Notes under the pieces: model-generated
Seen by the model: the letters and a program-made list of their open reading frames with translations, nothing else
Databases searched by the model: none
What the model was told of the DNA's origin: nothing
Translations under genes and position numbers: made by a program
Part shown: positions 61,003 through 64,000 of the stretch, piece after piece
Position numbering within the stretch: the stretch's first letter is position 1
Layout: each line of letters begins with the position of its first letter
NCBI GenBank assembly: GCA_944324345.1
Contig: CALUVT010000001.1
Location: 636,447-700,446, forward strand
Direction: 5' to 3'
Source: Candidatus Gastranaerophilales bacterium
GTDB taxonomy: Bacteria; Cyanobacteriota; Vampirovibrionia; Gastranaerophilales; Gastranaerophilaceae
DNA: 64,000 bases

Positions 61003-62745
61003 TTTTATTATACCTGCACGGATTTTTAGGTTGTAATTCTTTTTATCTTTAATAAGTTTGTTTTTTATGTTTTCCCATTGTTCATCTTCGGTTTTGGTTG
61101 TGTTGTATCTCACCCAGTGAGGATCTATATCCAGAATTTTGCCTTTAAAATCTTTCAATTCCAGGAATTTAAATGTTGTATCTTTGTCATATATGTACGT
61201 AGAATAACTGTTCTCAAGTCCAATTTTGGAGATGTCTGATAAGTTTAAATCCTTTGTGTTATCATCTTTTATAATATAGACAATTTGTGGATTATCAGGA
61301 TCTTTATACAACTTGACGATTCTTAAGCCACCTGCACGTAATAGGTTTTCAAGATATTTACTGCATTCTATAAAGTATTCTTTGTTCTTTATATGTGTTG
61401 ACATCAATTTGTCCAGATAATTTTCCAGCTCATAATGAGTATCTTTTGTGTACTGTGCAAGTTTTACTATGTCATTTCTGTTGTCGTTTAAGACTTTTTG
61501 ATATTTAATGAGTGGTGTCAGCTCATCTTTTTTAATATCTTCATCTTGTTCAAGTTCTTTTAGCATAGAATCTAAATTATTGATTAAGGTGTCAAGTTTC
61601 CCGTTGTTATAAAGTGTTTCCCGAAGGACTTTCGATGCCAGTATATCTGAGGCCCCCATGCTGCTTACATAGTAGTCATTTATTAAGGCTACAGTTTTAT
61701 CGGACAGCACTTCATAGATTTTCCCGTGAATTTCATCAAGTTTGTCCTCAGGGATTATAGGAGCTAGTATATCGGTACATTGCAAAATTCTTTTTACAAC
61801 TTTTAATGGGCTGACTTCTCCTATCCCGTTTATAAAATGAATGTCTTTATAGTGTCTCAAGTAATCTCCAAGACGCATATCAAGATATTTGTCATTGTCT
61901 TGTGGAACTAAGTGTCTCGCAAATTCCAAAGATGAAATATCGGTAAATGCATGTGGCACAAATTGTCTGTAATTCGTTTGAAATCTCTTGCCGTTAAAGG
62001 TTTCTTCAATAATCTCTACACGTCTTGTCTTTCCAGTTTGCTCATCAGTAATATCTGCATAATATGAAGTGCTTATGGTAACTTCTCTAAGAATTTTTCT
62101 ATAATCTTTGTAATACGAAATCTCGTCTGTAAAGAGTTTAATATAGTTGTAATCAGCTAGGAGTATTTCTGTTGGAGGGATTTTAAATGTTTTACCTTCC
62201 AAAAATACTTCATATTCTTTCCCTTCAGCACTGTTTTCTATACCTTTTGCGAGAATGCTGATTATTAATTTGTTATCTTTTCTAAAACCTAAAATCGTAT
62301 AGCCTTTTGTCTTTTTAAAGAATTTGTCTGATTTATCAACTACATTTAGTAAATTAAAATGGTAATTTTTTATTGTCCTTAATATCATATCAGCTATCTG
62401 TGTAGAGTTTCTGCCGTTATATTTAAATTCTCCCAGATAGATTCCTGCACCATAATCCATATCACTGGATGTTATATTATTTTTCATAACGCCAGAGCCA
62501 TAGACATCTGTATATATAACCTTTGTTTTAACTCCTAAAACGTTATCATTTGTGAGTTCAGAAGCTTTAAACAGCAGCTCATTAACGTCTTTAGATACCT
62601 TTGCGACATAAGGATATACCGATGTATCATTATTTGGGTCAATGTATAACATGACATAATGATTGTTTTTGATGTATATACCTGCTGCAATCAGCAACAA
62701 AATCAATATAACAGATAATACAGTAGTTTTTATTAATTTCCCCAT
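60997..62745 (-). CDS. Unknown large protein with an N-terminal transmembrane anchor
   Basis: 582 residues. One hydrophobic helix near 5-24 (TVLSVILILLLIAAGIYI) and a long soluble domain on the outer side of the membrane. It is rich in Lys, Asp, Tyr and Asn and has several helix-strand alternations. No conserved motif was identified. AGGGG lies 6 bases before the ATG at 62745. It is alone between tRNA-Leu and the convergent 60541 gene. Function cannot be inferred. Confidence 0.6.
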   Translation of the reverse strand: MGKLIKTTVLSVILILLLIAAGIYIKNNHYVMLYIDPNNDTSVYPYVAKVSKDVNELLFKASELTNDNVLGVKTKVIYTDVYGSGVMKNNITSSDMDYGAGIYLGEFKYNGRNSTQIADMILRTIKNYHFNLLNVVDKSDKFFKKTKGYTILGFRKDNKLIISILAKGIENSAEGKEYEVFLEGKTFKIPPTEILLADYNYIKLFTDEISYYKDYRKILREVTISTSYYADITDEQTGKTRRVEIIEETFNGKRFQTNYRQFVPHAFTDISSLEFARHLVPQDNDKYLDMRLGDYLRHYKDIHFINGIGEVSPLKVVKRILQCTDILAPIIPEDKLDEIHGKIYEVLSDKTVALINDYYVSSMGASDILASKVLRETLYNNGKLDTLINNLDSMLKELEQDEDIKKDELTPLIKYQKVLNDNRNDIVKLAQYTKDTHYELENYLDKLMSTHIKNKEYFIECSKYLENLLRAGGLRIVKLYKDPDNPQIVYIIKDDNTKDLNLSDISKIGLENSYSTYIYDKDTTFKFLELKDFKGKILDIDPHWVRYNTTKTEDEQWENIKNKLIKDKKNYNLKIRAGIIKS

Positions 62746-62898
62746 CTTATACCCCTAAATTTTTCTGTGGTAGATAAAAAGATACAAAAGCTATATCATA
62801 AAATACATTTAAAATTTACTAAATAAAGTTTGGAAGCTCAAAATGCATCATGCCTTGAAAACTCTCTTACTTTTTATCCGATTGTAGTAATAAAAAAT

Positions 62899-62981
62899 GC
62901 CGAAGGCCGGACTCGAACCGGCACGTGGTTGCCCACACAAGATTTTGAGTCTAGCACGTCTACCAATTTCATCACTTCGGC
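62899..62981 (-). tRNA. tRNA-Leu (anticodon CAA)
   Basis: On the minus strand: acceptor GCCGAAG / CTTCGGC, D-arm with AATTGGTAGAC, anticodon stem CTAGA / TCTTG around loop CTCAAAA, giving anticodon CAA, a long variable arm (GTGGGCAACCAC) as in class II tRNAs, and the T-arm GGTTCGAGTCC. 83 bases, no CCA encoded. Confidence 0.95.
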
Positions 62982-63140
62982 ATAAATTAAATTTTACTCT
63001 TATATAATAACAAAAACATTTCAAAATTCAAATAAAATTTTAAAAATTTTTTTAATAAACTTTTTTAATGCAATAAGGTTAATTAATTTAGATAGAATTT
63101 TGTGTAAGATAGTTGTTGTAAAAACAAGAGATACGAACTT

Positions 63141-63923
63141 ATGAGAAATATTCTTATTTATTTTCTAATATTGCTTGCAGGTTGTTTGAATGTAAGTGCT
63201 GCTGTTATGGAAGGTAATGTGAGTAAAACAGGCATGGGGGAAACAAATAGAATTATAGACACACAAACAAATCTCCCTGTAGAAGGAGCGAAAGTAAGTC
63301 TGCCAAAACAAAATTACGCTACAACAACAGATAGAAGCGGTTCATTTTACTTAAATACGAAATTAAATAGTCCAACTATAATGTCGGTGGAAAAAGAAGG
63401 TTACCGTCCATTTTCTTTGACTATAGATGAAAAGGCAATGTCTAAGCCAATTGCAATTGGTATAGAAAAAAGCAACGTAAATGATATAGTAATATCTTCC
63501 GAAATGTTTCATTTAGGTGATGATAATTTCTCTGAGAATTCTGCTAATTCGTCTGAATTTAGAGCAAAGTCTATTGGCCCGTTTTATTCAAAAACATTTA
63601 TGCTTGCATCTAACCTTTTGGCGAAGAAGAATTACTTAGTTATTGGCTCCATAATAGGTATAGATACTCTAATTGCACGTTCATTAAGGCAAAATTCTGT
63701 TGTTAATTCATTTTCAAGCCCGCCAGAAGTATACTTTAACGGTACTAAAATCGCGGAAATTCAATTAAACGGGGATGGACAAAGAATCATGATCCCTAAC
63801 AAATTATTAAAACCTAATCAGCTAAATGAACTTACTATTAAAACCGGTAGGAACCAAAAACAAACTGCCTATATAGATTATGATGATATTGAATTTATGA
63901 ATATTTCTATTCAATCAGAATAA
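63141..63923 (+). CDS. Unknown exported protein with a carboxypeptidase-regulatory-like domain
   Basis: 260 residues. The N-terminus, MRNILIYFLILLAGCLNV, is a signal peptide with a possible lipobox LAGC (Cys15) or a standard cleavage near SAAV. Residues 37-95 resemble CarboxypepD_reg/Kelch-like beta sandwiches: LPVEGAKVSLPKQNYATTTDRSGSFYL (trimmed) is the classical 'P-L-xGA-xV' motif. The C-terminal part has a hydrophobic stretch (about 173-187) and a further beta region. It may sit at the cell surface. A C9/A9 tract follows the stop at once. Confidence 0.65.
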   Translation: MRNILIYFLILLAGCLNVSAAVMEGNVSKTGMGETNRIIDTQTNLPVEGAKVSLPKQNYATTTDRSGSFYLNTKLNSPTIMSVEKEGYRPFSLTIDEKAMSKPIAIGIEKSNVNDIVISSEMFHLGDDNFSENSANSSEFRAKSIGPFYSKTFMLASNLLAKKNYLVIGSIIGIDTLIARSLRQNSVVNSFSSPPEVYFNGTKIAEIQLNGDGQRIMIPNKLLKPNQLNELTIKTGRNQKQTAYIDYDDIEFMNISIQSE

Positions 63924-63924
63924 T

Positions 63925-63942
63925 CCCCCCCCCAAAAAAAAA
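63925..63942. repeat. C9-A9 homopolymer pair after the last gene
   Basis: Nine C (63925-63933) followed by nine A (63934-63942), one base after the stop codon at 63921-63923. It is not inside a plus-strand reading frame. In minus orientation it is T9-G9. Confidence 0.85.
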
Positions 63943-63959
63943 GTCGACCTGAAAGGTCG
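63934..63959 (-). terminator. Terminator of a minus-strand gene beyond the window
   Basis: CGACCT (63945-63950) / AGGTCG (63954-63959), 3-base loop. On the minus strand it is followed by AC and nine T, then nine G. It would end a transcript entering from the right edge. Confidence 0.6.
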
Positions 63960-64000
63960 TAAAAAGGGAAAGGAAACAAAATAAATTCTAAGTATGCTCG

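Overview
The window looks like a chromosomal segment of a low-GC, diderm, non-photosynthetic relative of Cyanobacteria, most likely Vampirovibrionia/Melainabacteria (Gastranaerophilales). This is inference. It rests on AT-rich DNA, lipid A and LPS-transport genes (LpxI, LpxB, an LptD/OstA-like protein), families common in Cyanobacteria (DUF4330, a DUF3536 GH57 protein, a group 2 sigma-70 factor, a SigF-type sigma factor) and many small secreted proteins I cannot name. No marker gene fixes the taxon. I see no phage, transposase, CRISPR array or toxin-antitoxin locus.

Layout. 1-1405: end of a probable rpsP, then rimM and trmD. 1433-9116: unknown proteins, a YkgJ-type cysteine-cluster protein, a GH57 enzyme, a 58-aa ferredoxin and deoB. 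9117-16930: three pilin-like genes, each preceded by a short leader ORF with a run of exactly ten G; between them lie a sigma factor, a thioredoxin-fold protein, folE2 and an M49-like peptidase. 17085-31244: rlmH, an MscS channel, tRNA-Gly, a structured-RNA region, a PPIase, an M24 peptidase, an rRNA/tRNA methyltransferase, dnaA, ruvA, prepilin peptidase plus sigF, gatC, pyrG, a sugar transporter, a radical SAM enzyme and pyrF. 31268-42742: comEC, a secreted GH-like cluster, ispG, a phosphoesterase and surface-glycan genes. 42802-46716: two tiny unknown genes, a probable sRNA, rsmG and an ATPase-TPR protein. 46807-57223: envelope genes (M23 peptidase, OstA-like, aldolase, lpxI, lpxB), a dGTPase, WecG and a lone transketolase N-half. 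57330-63923: a large Cys-rich pilin-like protein, YhcH, a uridine-kinase-like protein, three unknown proteins and tRNA-Leu.

How the parts fit. Four pilin-like substrates, a prepilin peptidase beside a SigF-like sigma factor, and ComEC suggest type IV pilus or competence functions. The lipid A, OstA-like, heptose-kinase-like, O-antigen-ligase, WecG and DegT genes suggest a glycan-bearing outer membrane.

Main observation. Each of three pilin genes carries promoter, Shine-Dalgarno, short leader ORF and G10. The leader ATG is out of frame with the pilin by one base in the same sense in all three. One extra G, two fewer G, or a -1 slip would fuse leader to pilin. This resembles a contingency (phase-variation) or slippage switch on surface pilins. 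Two copies share a nearly identical 216-bp 5' module with divergent 3' parts.
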